From contig NZ_JAHHZM010000002.1 of the NCBI RefSeq assembly GCF_018642165.1, positions 124,001 through 188,000 of the forward strand: a DNA stretch of 64,000 nt, given 5' to 3'. A model generated the notes under the pieces. The model was not told the origin of the DNA. It did no database searches and worked only from the letters and a program-made list of their open reading frames with translations. Position 1 is the stretch's first letter. Every line of letters starts with the position of its first letter. Position numbers and translations under genes: made by a program. Positions 46,701 to 54,095 of the stretch are shown here, one piece after another. This DNA is from Echinicola shivajiensis (GTDB taxonomy: Bacteria; Bacteroidota; Bacteroidia; Cytophagales; Cyclobacteriaceae).

Positions 46701-47309
46701 CTTGAGGTTTTTCTCAATTTCATATAACAGGTCTTCCACCCTGTCAAGGTCCGCATCGGTATCTTCCAGTTTTTTAAGGGTCTCCTTTTTACGGGTCTTG
46801 AATTTGGAAATACCGGCTGCTTCCTCAAATAGGTCCCTTCGTGAGTTGTTCTTGTCATTGAGCAACTCATCAATCATTTTCAGTTCGATGATGGCATAAC
46901 TGTTAGACTGGATACCAGTGTCCATAAAGAGGTTGTTGATATCCTTTAGACGACAGGCAATGCCATTGAGTAGGTATTCACTTTCACCGGATCGATAGTA
47001 ACGACGGGTAATGGTGACATGGGTGTATTCGGTAGGGAGCAGGTTTTTGGTGTTTTCAAAGGTCAGGGACACCTCAGCCAAATTGGTGGGTTTCCTGTTT
47101 TTTGTACCATTGAAAATCACATTTTCCATTTTATCGGATCGCAGTGCACGGGTTTTTTGCTCACCCAGTACCCAGCGGATGGCATCCACAACATTGGATT
47201 TTCCACATCCATTGGGGCCTACAATTCCTGTAATGCCCTTGTCAAAATGGATAGAGACCTTGTCCCCAAAACTTTTAAAACCTTTGATTTCAAGCTTGGT
47301 TAGCTGCAT
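43755..47309 (-). CDS. smc: chromosome segregation protein SMC
   Basis: An 1184-residue ATPase that, with ScpA and ScpB, organises and segregates the chromosome. The N-terminal Walker A is GPNGCGKSNVVDAIRWVLG (about residues 32-50). Two long coiled coils flank the hinge (near 515-665, including GKANFFVLEHFERF and GGSVGLFEGKRIGRAK). The C-terminal half has the ABC signature LSGGEKTLTATSLLFS near 1085 and Walker B FCIFDEVDAPLDDANIDKF near 1112. Length is typical. scpA and scpB are not in the window. Its minus-strand orientation next to the Bax gene is not known to be meaningful. Confidence 0.97.
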   Translation of the reverse strand: MQLTKLEIKGFKSFGDKVSIHFDKGITGIVGPNGCGKSNVVDAIRWVLGEQKTRALRSDKMENVIFNGTKNRKPTNLAEVSLTFENTKNLLPTEYTHVTITRRYYRSGESEYLLNGIACRLKDINNLFMDTGIQSNSYAIIELKMIDELLNDKNNSRRDLFEEAAGISKFKTRKKETLKKLEDTDADLDRVEDLLYEIEKNLKSLEKQAKQAAKYFEIKKSYKASSIALAKISVKTHTDNLIGANERINAENDRKLQLNNQITTKEAELEKSKSEQIHKEKLLSSRQKTLNEHVNKIRQFESEKKIKNERLRFLEDRSMKLREQIDQDRKSNDRAGFSIRSLEQEKEVAEKLLAEKELTVENLKAEYEEQKSAHAILQERQKVLSKDFSSRKDAIYQLSKELEIKQIQLSSLKQELEKTASDDNSQEANLAEFEEKMLVLKDELDEKTDRITQLKAKEEDQNHKIEELNHTIELIREEVTQLGRKLDAKSNEFNLTKSLVENLEGFPEAIKFLKKNSDWGKDTPLLSDILTTSENYRVAIENYLESYMNYYVVDTEAQAIAAVNLLSDAARGKANFFVLEHFERFKPSTNKLFANATAATEIIEYDEKYARLISYILDDVYIVQGEIKDIPDDNDTIFITESGKFTKRKFSISGGSVGLFEGKRIGRAKNLEKLEVQIKELNKKVSAARSNLDKKVSDLMKLKEVSYKKDIEDLQSEISEVNQQYISIKTKKEQLAEMLSTNANKREDILEKIDSLSEEVNEIGPKLEEEKNGFDGMEEEIEIINEQLLTEEESLSVRSSNYNQENIQYHQHLNKVNSLGQEISFKKSAFENSKERIEESQSELSTIDQEIRGLLDNNEIKDDELIELYTEKETIELGVTEAEKDYYASRGNIDEMEKGIRELSKQKEGIDALIMELQNTLNEIKLKLSSMKERLSVEFEIDLDNLIQEDPEVDPEYQEKDEEQIREEVQKAKQRLEKIGPINPMAMEAYDEIKERHTFISSQKEDLEKAKNSLMDTIKEIDTVAKKTFLNAFDQIKTNFIKVFRSLFTAEDDCDLKLTNPESPLDSTIEIMAKPKGKRPLTINQLSGGEKTLTATSLLFSIYLLKPAPFCIFDEVDAPLDDANIDKFNQIIQKFSNESQFIIVTHNKRTMASTDIIYGITMIEAGVSRVVPVDLRELEDIIED

Positions 47310-47730
47310 GTATGCTCAAATAAAATAGATTAAGACAAACAAAATTAATCAGATCGGGCTAATAAGCAAATGAGAATTTGCAGTTAGTTGTAAATGAGTT
47401 TGTTATAAAAAAGTCAAAGAAATTATTCTTTTCTTTAAGGGAAATACTTGGAGTTTGAATTACTTGGGAAAAGCTTTTTGAACTATATATTGGGTCATTT
47501 TTAGTACAGAAATTCCAATTCACTAACCCCTAAAATCCAGTTCTGAAAAGATTAATACCAATCATATAAATGCTGCAGTTCAATTGAGCAGTCTAATCCA
47601 ATTTTAAATTTTTTATCTTTCAAGGTATAGGATTACACTTATTTGCTAGTTTAACATTCTACCGAGCCGACCTGATGTAAACATTGAAATATTTTTACTA
47701 CCTTAGTTTTAACCAAAAAACAGCGAAGCA
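47310..47730. other. divergent intergenic region upstream of smc
   Basis: About 420 AT-rich bases between smc and the next gene. A weak -7-like TACCTTAG lies at 47699-47706, before the GTG start at 47731. No ORF, RNA gene or strong palindrome was found. Confidence 0.4.
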
Positions 47731-48261
47731 GTGGATAATGGAACTTGGATCTATATTATCATTTCGATAATATTTTTTATAGTCAATGCACTTACCAAAA
47801 AGAAAAAGGGGAATGGTCAGGAGCTTGATGAGACGGGCGAGGAGCTATCAAATGATGAGCCTAGAAGGAAGCCTGTATCTTTTGAGGAACTATTGAAAGA
47901 AATTCGCCAGGAACAGCAAGGAAGGAATTTTGAAGAAACCGAGCAAGAAGAATTGTTTGATGAAGAACCCAAAGAAGTCGTTTATCCTAATGTTGAAGTA
48001 GTTACTGAGCCAACCAAGAGACCATCTGAAATTAAATATTACGAAGGTACTTACCAAGCTGATCATTCAGGCAAAGGAAAGGGACTGGTCAAATTGGATG
48101 ATCAGGTAGAAATAGATCCAGATAAGAAGATTCTCAAAGAAGTGGAGGAAGTAGCTGAGGATAATGTAGGTTCTAACAGATACAGAAGGATGTTAAAGGA
48201 CCCTCAATCGCTCAAAGATGCCATTGTGGTTGCTGAAATTTTAAAAAGAAAAGTGTATTGA
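47731..48261 (+). CDS. single-pass membrane protein of unknown function
   Basis: A 176-residue protein starting with GTG at 47731. One N-terminal membrane helix (YIIISIIFFIVNAL, residues 8-21) is followed by a basic KKKK stop-transfer and an acidic, hydrophilic cytosolic tail rich in Glu. The C-terminus ends in SLKDAIVVAEILKRKVY, a conserved-looking helix in short Bacteroidota membrane proteins. No enzymatic motif is visible. It is likely an inner-membrane adaptor. Neighbours give no clear functional link; its promoter is uncertain. Confidence 0.75.
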   Translation: MDNGTWIYIIISIIFFIVNALTKKKKGNGQELDETGEELSNDEPRRKPVSFEELLKEIRQEQQGRNFEETEQEELFDEEPKEVVYPNVEVVTEPTKRPSEIKYYEGTYQADHSGKGKGLVKLDDQVEIDPDKKILKEVEEVAEDNVGSNRYRRMLKDPQSLKDAIVVAEILKRKVY

Positions 48262-48718
48262 TTCAAAAGCGCGCTGGTTTTTTAAATTAAGACTGTTAAA
48301 ATATTATTCAGGAAAGCTATTTGCTTAATAATGTTTAATTTGAAACTTTAGTCCCTTCAAAACTTTATTTAATTTGCTTACCTGAGCTAGGCTTTTCATT
48401 GTGTTTTTTTGCAAGTCTGTAAATTCTTTCCTTAAATTCTTATAACTGCTCTCTAAATAGATACGAGGTAATTGCGTAAACCTTATGAGTAACGCTAAGC
48501 CTAGTCTATAACCCCGAAATAAATATGCATTAGCTTTCCTCTTACAAGCTTAAAATGTTTCAAAATCAAACGCTTCGCTGTATTTAACTCATTCACCATA
48601 GTGGTACTATGTTTCTTTCGTTAAATAATTGATTTTCTTGCATTTTAAACTTTCACGACAGATTCTAATGCAGAATCCGGGATAATCCAATTGTTCTTGA
48701 GAATGCGTAAGTAAAGTC
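48262..48718. other. intergenic region with long imperfect hairpin and a decayed reading frame
   Basis: Two hairpins occur: CATAGT-GGT-ACTATG (48597-48611), nested between AAAATC / GATTTT and TATTTAAC / GTTAAATA arms (48562-48636), and GATTCT-AATGC-AGAATC (48661-48677). On the minus strand a frame of 74 codons without an early start runs from 48549 to 48325. It contains KANAYLFRGYRLGLALL and is unlike known families to me. It could be a decayed gene or part of a dispersed intergenic repeat. No promoter was identified for the Rieske gene. Confidence 0.4.
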
Positions 48719-49222
48719 ATGAAGCAACTTATAAACGCAAAATCAGGAAAGCTCCCTCAGGAAAGAAGGGATTTTCTAGTTAAGACAGGCTCGCTATCTG
48801 TGATGTCCCTATTTGGATTGTCATTTTTTACAGCATGCAGCAGTTCTGAAGATATGGATCCCTCAAATCCAGATAATTCAGGAGGCGGTGGTTTGGGGGA
48901 TGGAATCGATGTTTCAGGTAATAATGTAACAATTGATTTAAAGAAACAGTCTGGCCTCAAAACCAATGGGGGATGGCTCTTGATCAGTGAAGCAAGAGTT
49001 TTGGTGGTGAATATAGGTGATGAAATGTTCAGTGCTTTGACCTCCGTTTGTACCCACTCCAGTTGCTCCGATAATTGGAAATTTCAAAGTAGTCAGTTTG
49101 TTTGTGGCTGTCATGGATCCCGGTTTGCTACGGACGGATCAGTTGCGAACGGTCCAGCTAATTCTCCATTGACTTCCTATTCGACCATGCTGCAGGATGA
49201 TATTTTAACGATCATGAAATAA
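48719..49222 (+). CDS. Tat-exported Rieske [2Fe-2S] lipoprotein
   Basis: A 167-residue exported iron-sulfur protein. ERRDFLVKTG at residues 15-24 is a twin-arginine signal, so it probably crosses the membrane folded; FTAC gives lipidated Cys40. The Rieske centre is CTH (111-113) and CGCH (129-132), with Cys116 and Cys131 placed to form the stabilising disulfide. It would work as a periplasmic electron carrier. It is the first of three closely spaced genes (gaps of 7 and 8 bases) with YceI and a DUF5777 barrel protein. It is not part of a cytochrome bc complex here. Confidence 0.92.
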   Translation: MKQLINAKSGKLPQERRDFLVKTGSLSVMSLFGLSFFTACSSSEDMDPSNPDNSGGGGLGDGIDVSGNNVTIDLKKQSGLKTNGGWLLISEARVLVVNIGDEMFSALTSVCTHSSCSDNWKFQSSQFVCGCHGSRFATDGSVANGPANSPLTSYSTMLQDDILTIMK

Positions 49223-49229
49223 TCCTATC

Positions 49230-49787
49230 ATGAAAAAGCTCTTTATCATATTCTATTTGGCCTTTTTAGGAAGTACGCAAAAAGCCTTTTGCCAAGAATT
49301 TACTACTGAAAACGGTTATGCAGAGTTTCTTTCCCAAGCTTCGCTGAATGAATTTACGGGAAAGTCAGACCAGCTCAATGGCTTGGTAGACCTGGATAAA
49401 AACTTGGTGGACTTTTATATAGATCTGAATACCTTGAAAACGGGGATAGGATTGAGAGATAGACATATGAGAGAGAATTACCTGGAAACCAAAGATTTTC
49501 CCTATGCAGAGTTTACAGGAAAAATTAAGGAGTTGGATGAAAAAATGATCAGTTCATTTGAAAAGGGGCAAAAAGTAACAGCGGTGGGGAAATTTAAAAT
49601 TCACGGAGTGGAAAGGGAGATGGAAATCAAAGGGGAAATCATGCACGATGAGGAAAAAAACACCATGCATTTGAGCGCAAAATTTGAAGTCCTGCTAGGG
49701 GACCATGATATAGCGATTCCGAAGGTGATGTTTTATGAGTTGTCAGAAAAACAAATAGTGACCATTAATGCCCGTCTAAAGAAATAA
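49230..49787 (+). CDS. YceI-family periplasmic protein
   Basis: A 185-residue secreted lipocalin-like protein. Residues 1-21 form a signal peptide ending in KAFCQ. The mature chain is a YceI beta-barrel with GRDRHMRENYLETKDFPYAEF-like blocks: LKTGIGLRDRHMRENYL near 72 and KDFPYAEFTGKI near 90, the signature of this fold, which binds long isoprenoid lipids in characterised members. Its lipid here is unknown. The operon with a Rieske protein and an outer-membrane barrel suggests a link with redox or quinone chemistry in the periplasm. Confidence 0.9.
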   Translation: MKKLFIIFYLAFLGSTQKAFCQEFTTENGYAEFLSQASLNEFTGKSDQLNGLVDLDKNLVDFYIDLNTLKTGIGLRDRHMRENYLETKDFPYAEFTGKIKELDEKMISSFEKGQKVTAVGKFKIHGVEREMEIKGEIMHDEEKNTMHLSAKFEVLLGDHDIAIPKVMFYELSEKQIVTINARLKK

Positions 49788-49795
49788 TCAGAATC

Positions 49796-50656
49796 ATGAA
49801 AACTTTATTGTTAATATTATCCTTATTGTTAGCAACTTTTACAGCTAAAGCCCAGCTGGAAAGAAAACCTGCTGAAGCAAACAAGGACGTGGACCTCATC
49901 TTTCATGCCCCCAGACATATAAACTTGCTGACTGTTGAGCCCATAGAGAAAAAAGGTTTGCATCTGGCCATAATGCATACTTTTGGGACATTGGATGGAG
50001 GTTTCCAAAACTTTTTTGGCCTTGACTATGGTGCCAATATCATGATTGGTTTTGAATATGGAATGACTGATAAATTCTCCTTGGGACTCTCTAGGTCGAG
50101 TTTGGATAAAGTATATGATTTATATGGTCGCTATCATTTGATAAGTCAAAGCTATGATAACAGTCGACCCATTTCGATAAGCCTGATGGCAGGTGCAGGA
50201 GTTAACACTTCTGATTATAGTTATATAGAAGATACTGAAGTTTCATTCGCAGATAGAACCAGTTATAAGGCTCAGATAATGTTTGCCAGAAAGTTCAATG
50301 ACTGCTTTAGTTTCCAGTTAAGCCCAATGATGGCTTATTTCATCAGTCCATATGAGTTCTATCAATTAGAAGGAGATGAAAATTTGTATTTGTCTATAGG
50401 GCTTAGTGCCAAATATAAGGTGACAGGAAAATCCTCCTTGACATTGCAGTATATTCCTAATTTGAATAATGATTTAAAAAGTAATTTAGGTATTGGGATA
50501 GATGTGGAAGCCGGCGGTCATGTCTTTCAAATGTACTTCGTTACCAGTCAAGCACTGAATGAACAGTATTTATTGGCTGGAGGCAATGGAAGTCCTGGAG
50601 AACAATTTAGACTTGGATTCAATGTTAATCGCATATTCGCCCTTGGGAAGCGGTGA
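49796..50656 (+). CDS. DUF5777 family outer-membrane beta-barrel protein
   Basis: A 286-residue exported protein. The signal peptide (LILSLLLATFTAKA) is followed by LIFHAPRHINLLTVEPI, the start of the DUF5777 family, and then amphipathic strands such as GFEYGMTDKFSLGLSR and YKVTGKSSLTLQYIPN, predicting an outer-membrane barrel. It ends with a typical aromatic strand FRLGFNVNRIFAL. It is the third gene of the Rieske-YceI unit. Its last 87 bases overlap the 3' end of the convergent GT-C gene. Function is unknown; transport or adhesion are options. Confidence 0.85.
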   Translation: MKTLLLILSLLLATFTAKAQLERKPAEANKDVDLIFHAPRHINLLTVEPIEKKGLHLAIMHTFGTLDGGFQNFFGLDYGANIMIGFEYGMTDKFSLGLSRSSLDKVYDLYGRYHLISQSYDNSRPISISLMAGAGVNTSDYSYIEDTEVSFADRTSYKAQIMFARKFNDCFSFQLSPMMAYFISPYEFYQLEGDENLYLSIGLSAKYKVTGKSSLTLQYIPNLNNDLKSNLGIGIDVEAGGHVFQMYFVTSQALNEQYLLAGGNGSPGEQFRLGFNVNRIFALGKR

Positions 50657-52234
50657 TAAAGGATTGATTTTTTCAAACCCGACAATATGTAGCCATTCGT
50701 CTTCCCGGCTTTCAGTTTCAATATAATTATTTTGCCTGGCAAATTCCCTTACCTTTTGGAGAAGAGAAGTTTGATTGGGGTAGGCATGTTGGCTGTACTT
50801 GTATATGAACAAAGTGAAATTTTGGGGGGCATTCAAATAGGGTTGGGCCTTAAATTCTTCTAAACTCATTGCCCTTTTTTTTGGGGATAGTTCTCCTAGG
50901 ATGACTTCTTGGCTATCACAAATAAATTGATGGCTGATCAAAGGTGAATTATGATCGCTATTTTCAATATTTTGGATAAATGCTTCTTTAAAGTGAGGGT
51001 AGTTTTTTAGGTCAGATTGATTATTAGCTGCCAGGAAAACAGGGGAAATCATCAAAAGCACCAAGCCCACCAATCGAAATCTGGATTCCAGAAAAGCCAG
51101 GCAAGAAGCGAAAAGGAAATAATAAATCGCAATATTCCACTCCATTAACGAAAGCGCGACAAATCCCCCGAAAGCTATCCATAATGAACAGAATTTGTTC
51201 CAGAAAAAATTATCCAACCAACGGTAGTTTTCAAAAGCGATATTTGCCGATAGCAAAGGGATCAGAACGATCAAATGCCTAGGGTTAAGGTGAAGGGGAT
51301 TATAATAAGAGAAACTGGTGCTCATAAACCAAAAACCAACAACCATGCAGATGGTACATAGGGAAAAGATGATAGGTAAGTCTCTTTTCGTTAAGAATGC
51401 TCTGACGATTGAAGGGGTGGATAGGATGATCCAAATCCAATAGGTGCGTTCTACAAAGGTGGTAATAGGGATGAAAGTTAACCGCTCCAACATTATTAGC
51501 CAGCTTTTATCAAAATAGCTATAGGGAGAGACATAGTGTCCTTCTTGAATACTTCGAAATCTAAAAAAGGCATCCTCAAACTTCCACTCAAAGTATCCTA
51601 AATATAAAATGGCAAATAAGGCCATGAAACTGAAAAAGTATATATAAAAGCTTTTACCATTATCCTTTATATAATCAAATAACATCAACATAAAGGGAAA
51701 TGGTGCTAGGTAAATAATGGTTTCCTTGGTGCAAAATCCCACAAAGAAGGCCAGTGCCATTAATAATCCTGATTCAAGAGGGCGTTTAAATCTGGAGTAA
51801 GCTGAGAAGGGAATTAATGCGGTCCAAAATAAAAGTGGGGAATCTGGGTACACTTTGGGGAGGAAATGCAACAAATATATATTGGAAATAAAGAATAATA
51901 CCAACCAAAATTTTGCGGATGGCTTTGGCATAATGCTCCATAGAAGGATCAAAGCTCCTATACAATAGATCAGGCTGGACAGTGAAGCAATCCGATCATT
52001 GAAACCAAAAATAAAAGTGAGGAGTCCTGATAATAGGTATGCGCCCCATCTGAAAGTGAAATGCTCTCCAGTTAGCACATCATTTCCCATCCAGAAATTT
52101 TGACCATAAATGATATAAGCCACATCATCACTGAAAGTAATTCCATCATAAGCGAAAAACCAATAGCCTATCAAAAGAAGGATACCTACAATAAGGTAAG
52201 TGTTAGGCTGGTGGAGCTTTATACTTTTTTCCAT
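50570..52234 (-). CDS. GT-C-type membrane glycosyltransferase (PMT/ArnT-like)
   Basis: A 554-residue polytopic membrane protein with about 11 helices. DGITFSDDVAYIIYGQNF near residue 30 has the acidic pair typical of GT-C enzymes, which use lipid-linked sugars on the periplasmic side. The first loop and the KVYPDSPLLFWTALIPFSAY stretch near 129 fit the PMT/ArnT fold. The C-terminal domain is soluble. The end of the reading frame overlaps the convergent barrel gene by 87 bases, and the last 30 residues look unlike the rest, which suggests the original stop was lost. Acceptor is unknown. Confidence 0.82.
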   Translation of the reverse strand: MEKSIKLHQPNTYLIVGILLLIGYWFFAYDGITFSDDVAYIIYGQNFWMGNDVLTGEHFTFRWGAYLLSGLLTFIFGFNDRIASLSSLIYCIGALILLWSIMPKPSAKFWLVLFFISNIYLLHFLPKVYPDSPLLFWTALIPFSAYSRFKRPLESGLLMALAFFVGFCTKETIIYLAPFPFMLMLFDYIKDNGKSFYIYFFSFMALFAILYLGYFEWKFEDAFFRFRSIQEGHYVSPYSYFDKSWLIMLERLTFIPITTFVERTYWIWIILSTPSIVRAFLTKRDLPIIFSLCTICMVVGFWFMSTSFSYYNPLHLNPRHLIVLIPLLSANIAFENYRWLDNFFWNKFCSLWIAFGGFVALSLMEWNIAIYYFLFASCLAFLESRFRLVGLVLLMISPVFLAANNQSDLKNYPHFKEAFIQNIENSDHNSPLISHQFICDSQEVILGELSPKKRAMSLEEFKAQPYLNAPQNFTLFIYKYSQHAYPNQTSLLQKVREFARQNNYIETESREDEWLHIVGFEKINPLSPLPKGEYAINIESKSKLFSRTSIASSQ

Positions 52235-52353
52235 AAACTTTTAAACCCTCATTACTTTGAGGATCACTTCTTGGTGAAAAATTGACAATTTGTGTCTTTA
52301 ATGTGTGGAGTTGAAATCTTAGACGTAAATTGCTTTCTGAAATTTAACTTGTC

Positions 52354-53289
52354 ATGGCTAAAACAAAAAGTGTTGAGCAACAAAAAATACTAAGGGTTTT
52401 CAAATTAATCAATTTACTACGGTCCAATATAGGTAAACCTGTTGGCCGGCTTGCAGAATCCTTGGGTACGGATAAAAGAACAATCTATCGCTATTTCAAA
52501 TTATTGGAAGAACTGGGGTTTCAGGTAGAAAAGGAGTTTGGCAAGTTTAAGATCGTTGATAGAGTGGATCAGCATAAGGATAGTTTTTATGGTACCTTTA
52601 CTGATGATGAAACTGCTTTTATAGCTGATTTGTTGAGCAAAAATGGAAAGAAGAACCTTTTGAGGGATTCTATTCTTCAAAAGGTCCACCACCGGTCTGA
52701 TTTTCAACAAGGGGTCAGCAAGCTGTTTAATGCCCATTTGGGGACTTTTGTGGATGAATTGGGGGAGGCCATAAAAAACAAGTTTCAGGTGCTGTTGAAA
52801 GATTATTATTCCCTAAGCAGTGATTCAGTGAGTGATAGGCTGGTAGAGCCTGTGGCATTTACCAGCAACTTTGAATCCGTTTATGCTTTTGAAGTTTCGA
52901 GCAAGGAGATGAAGCTTTTTAAACTGGAAAGGATCAGTGAAGTAAGGATTAGTTCGCGGAAGCATGTTTATGAGGTTTTACATGAATCTTTGGAGCAGGG
53001 ATTATTTGGGTTCACCGGAAAAGATCGCTTCCATGTAAAACTTAAACTTTCGAAAAAGGCCTATCAATTGCTTATGGAGGAACATCCTGATGCCAAACCA
53101 TATACTTATTTAAAGGAAAGAAATCAGTATTATTTCGAATCAGAAATACCAGAATTGCCCGGAATTGCCAGGTTTATTCTTGGATTGCCTGGTGAAGTTG
53201 TGGTGGAAGAAGGAGAGGAGCTAGCTCATTACCTTCGAGAGCAATTAAAAAAGGCTGAAAATATTTTCTCAGCCTTTGAATTGAAATAA
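52354..53289 (+). CDS. WYL-domain transcriptional regulator
   Basis: A 311-residue DNA-binding protein. An HTH_11-type winged helix lies at residues 10-60 (LAESLGTDKRTIYRYFKLLEELGF). The WYL domain lies in the C-terminal half, where EPVAFTSNFESVYAFEVSSKEMKLFKL near 167 is the ligand-sensing Sm-like core and the LERISEVRISSR region follows. Such regulators are often repressors and sense nucleic acid or metabolite ligands. The gene is divergent from the GT-C gene by 119 bases, so regulation of that gene is possible. A terminator for the opposite lipoprotein gene is embedded in its 3' end. Confidence 0.88.
   Translation: MAKTKSVEQQKILRVFKLINLLRSNIGKPVGRLAESLGTDKRTIYRYFKLLEELGFQVEKEFGKFKIVDRVDQHKDSFYGTFTDDETAFIADLLSKNGKKNLLRDSILQKVHHRSDFQQGVSKLFNAHLGTFVDELGEAIKNKFQVLLKDYYSLSSDSVSDRLVEPVAFTSNFESVYAFEVSSKEMKLFKLERISEVRISSRKHVYEVLHESLEQGLFGFTGKDRFHVKLKLSKKAYQLLMEEHPDAKPYTYLKERNQYYFESEIPELPGIARFILGLPGEVVVEEGEELAHYLREQLKKAENIFSAFELK
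53247..53277 (-). terminator. terminator for the lipoprotein gene embedded in the WYL coding sequence
   Basis: AAAGGCTGA (53250-53258) pairs with TCAGCCTTT (53269-53277). Reading the minus strand the hairpin ends in six T residues (complement of 53247-53252), directly downstream of the lipoprotein stop at 53301. The same bases encode KKAENIFSAF of the WYL regulator on the + strand. Confidence 0.75.
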
Positions 53290-53300
53290 ACTGTGGTAGT

Positions 53301-53897
53301 TTATTTTAGTTGGATCAGTTTAATCGTTTTATTATCAACATGTCGGAAGACGCCACCCACATTTGCATTGGTATTTAGTGCAAGACTCAGATCGTCACAT
53401 AAGGTGGTACACTCGATGTCTATTTCTCCCAACAAATTATAACCAATATCTTCATTGCCAAGAACCAGGTTGGCAGGGTTGAAGTCAGTAGATTTTAATG
53501 GAAGTTCAAAGGTTGTGCCAATACCAATAGGCTCCTTCGAATTTTCTGAAATAAATGTGTATTTGATATAGTGTAAACCGGTGTCGGAATTAAAAGCTTC
53601 TTCCTTTCGAATTCTTAAATCATAATTATAACCTAATTCATAGTCAAAACCTGAAATGGCATCCATAGGGATAGCGGTCCATTCATCAGTCGCTGCTTGA
53701 TCACTGAATTGTACTCTTAGCCATAATGTGGGATTATCCGCTTCATTGTTTTGAATGATGGGGAAGTGTTGGACCTTAACATTTTCTTCCTTGATGGGCG
53801 TCTCGTCCAGGCAGGAAGTAAACAGCAGTGTACAAATCACCATCAGGCAGGCTGTAATTATACTGTTTTGACGTATTAGGGTGAAAAAACTAATCAT
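53301..53897 (-). CDS. lipoprotein of unknown function
   Basis: A 198-residue exported lipoprotein; the signal peptide ends in LFTSC with lipidated Cys29. The mature chain is mainly beta-strand, without enzymatic motifs, and has a short CTTLC cysteine pair near residue 165. I do not recognise a family. It is convergent with the WYL regulator gene. It probably sits in the periplasm or outer membrane, and its role is unknown. Confidence 0.72.
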   Translation of the reverse strand: MISFFTLIRQNSIITACLMVICTLLFTSCLDETPIKEENVKVQHFPIIQNNEADNPTLWLRVQFSDQAATDEWTAIPMDAISGFDYELGYNYDLRIRKEEAFNSDTGLHYIKYTFISENSKEPIGIGTTFELPLKSTDFNPANLVLGNEDIGYNLLGEIDIECTTLCDDLSLALNTNANVGGVFRHVDNKTIKLIQLK

Positions 53898-54095
53898 AAT
53901 AAATAAATGAGTTGGTTTAATAAAAGAAGTGTTTTTTGATAATTCGCTTTTCTACAATAAAAATGCCATTAAATCGAAACTGAGTTTATTAATAAAAAGC
54001 TTTTACCCCTGAAAGTGTTTTTTGACCATCGCCTAGAATGTTTTTCAATTGACTATGATAAATTTTTATCTTCGGTCCTTAATCAATTAGTTTTT

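Noticed and set aside
47310-47730. Non-coding RNA or tRNA gene in the smc upstream spacer
   Set aside because: No cloverleaf, CCA end or strong stem was found.
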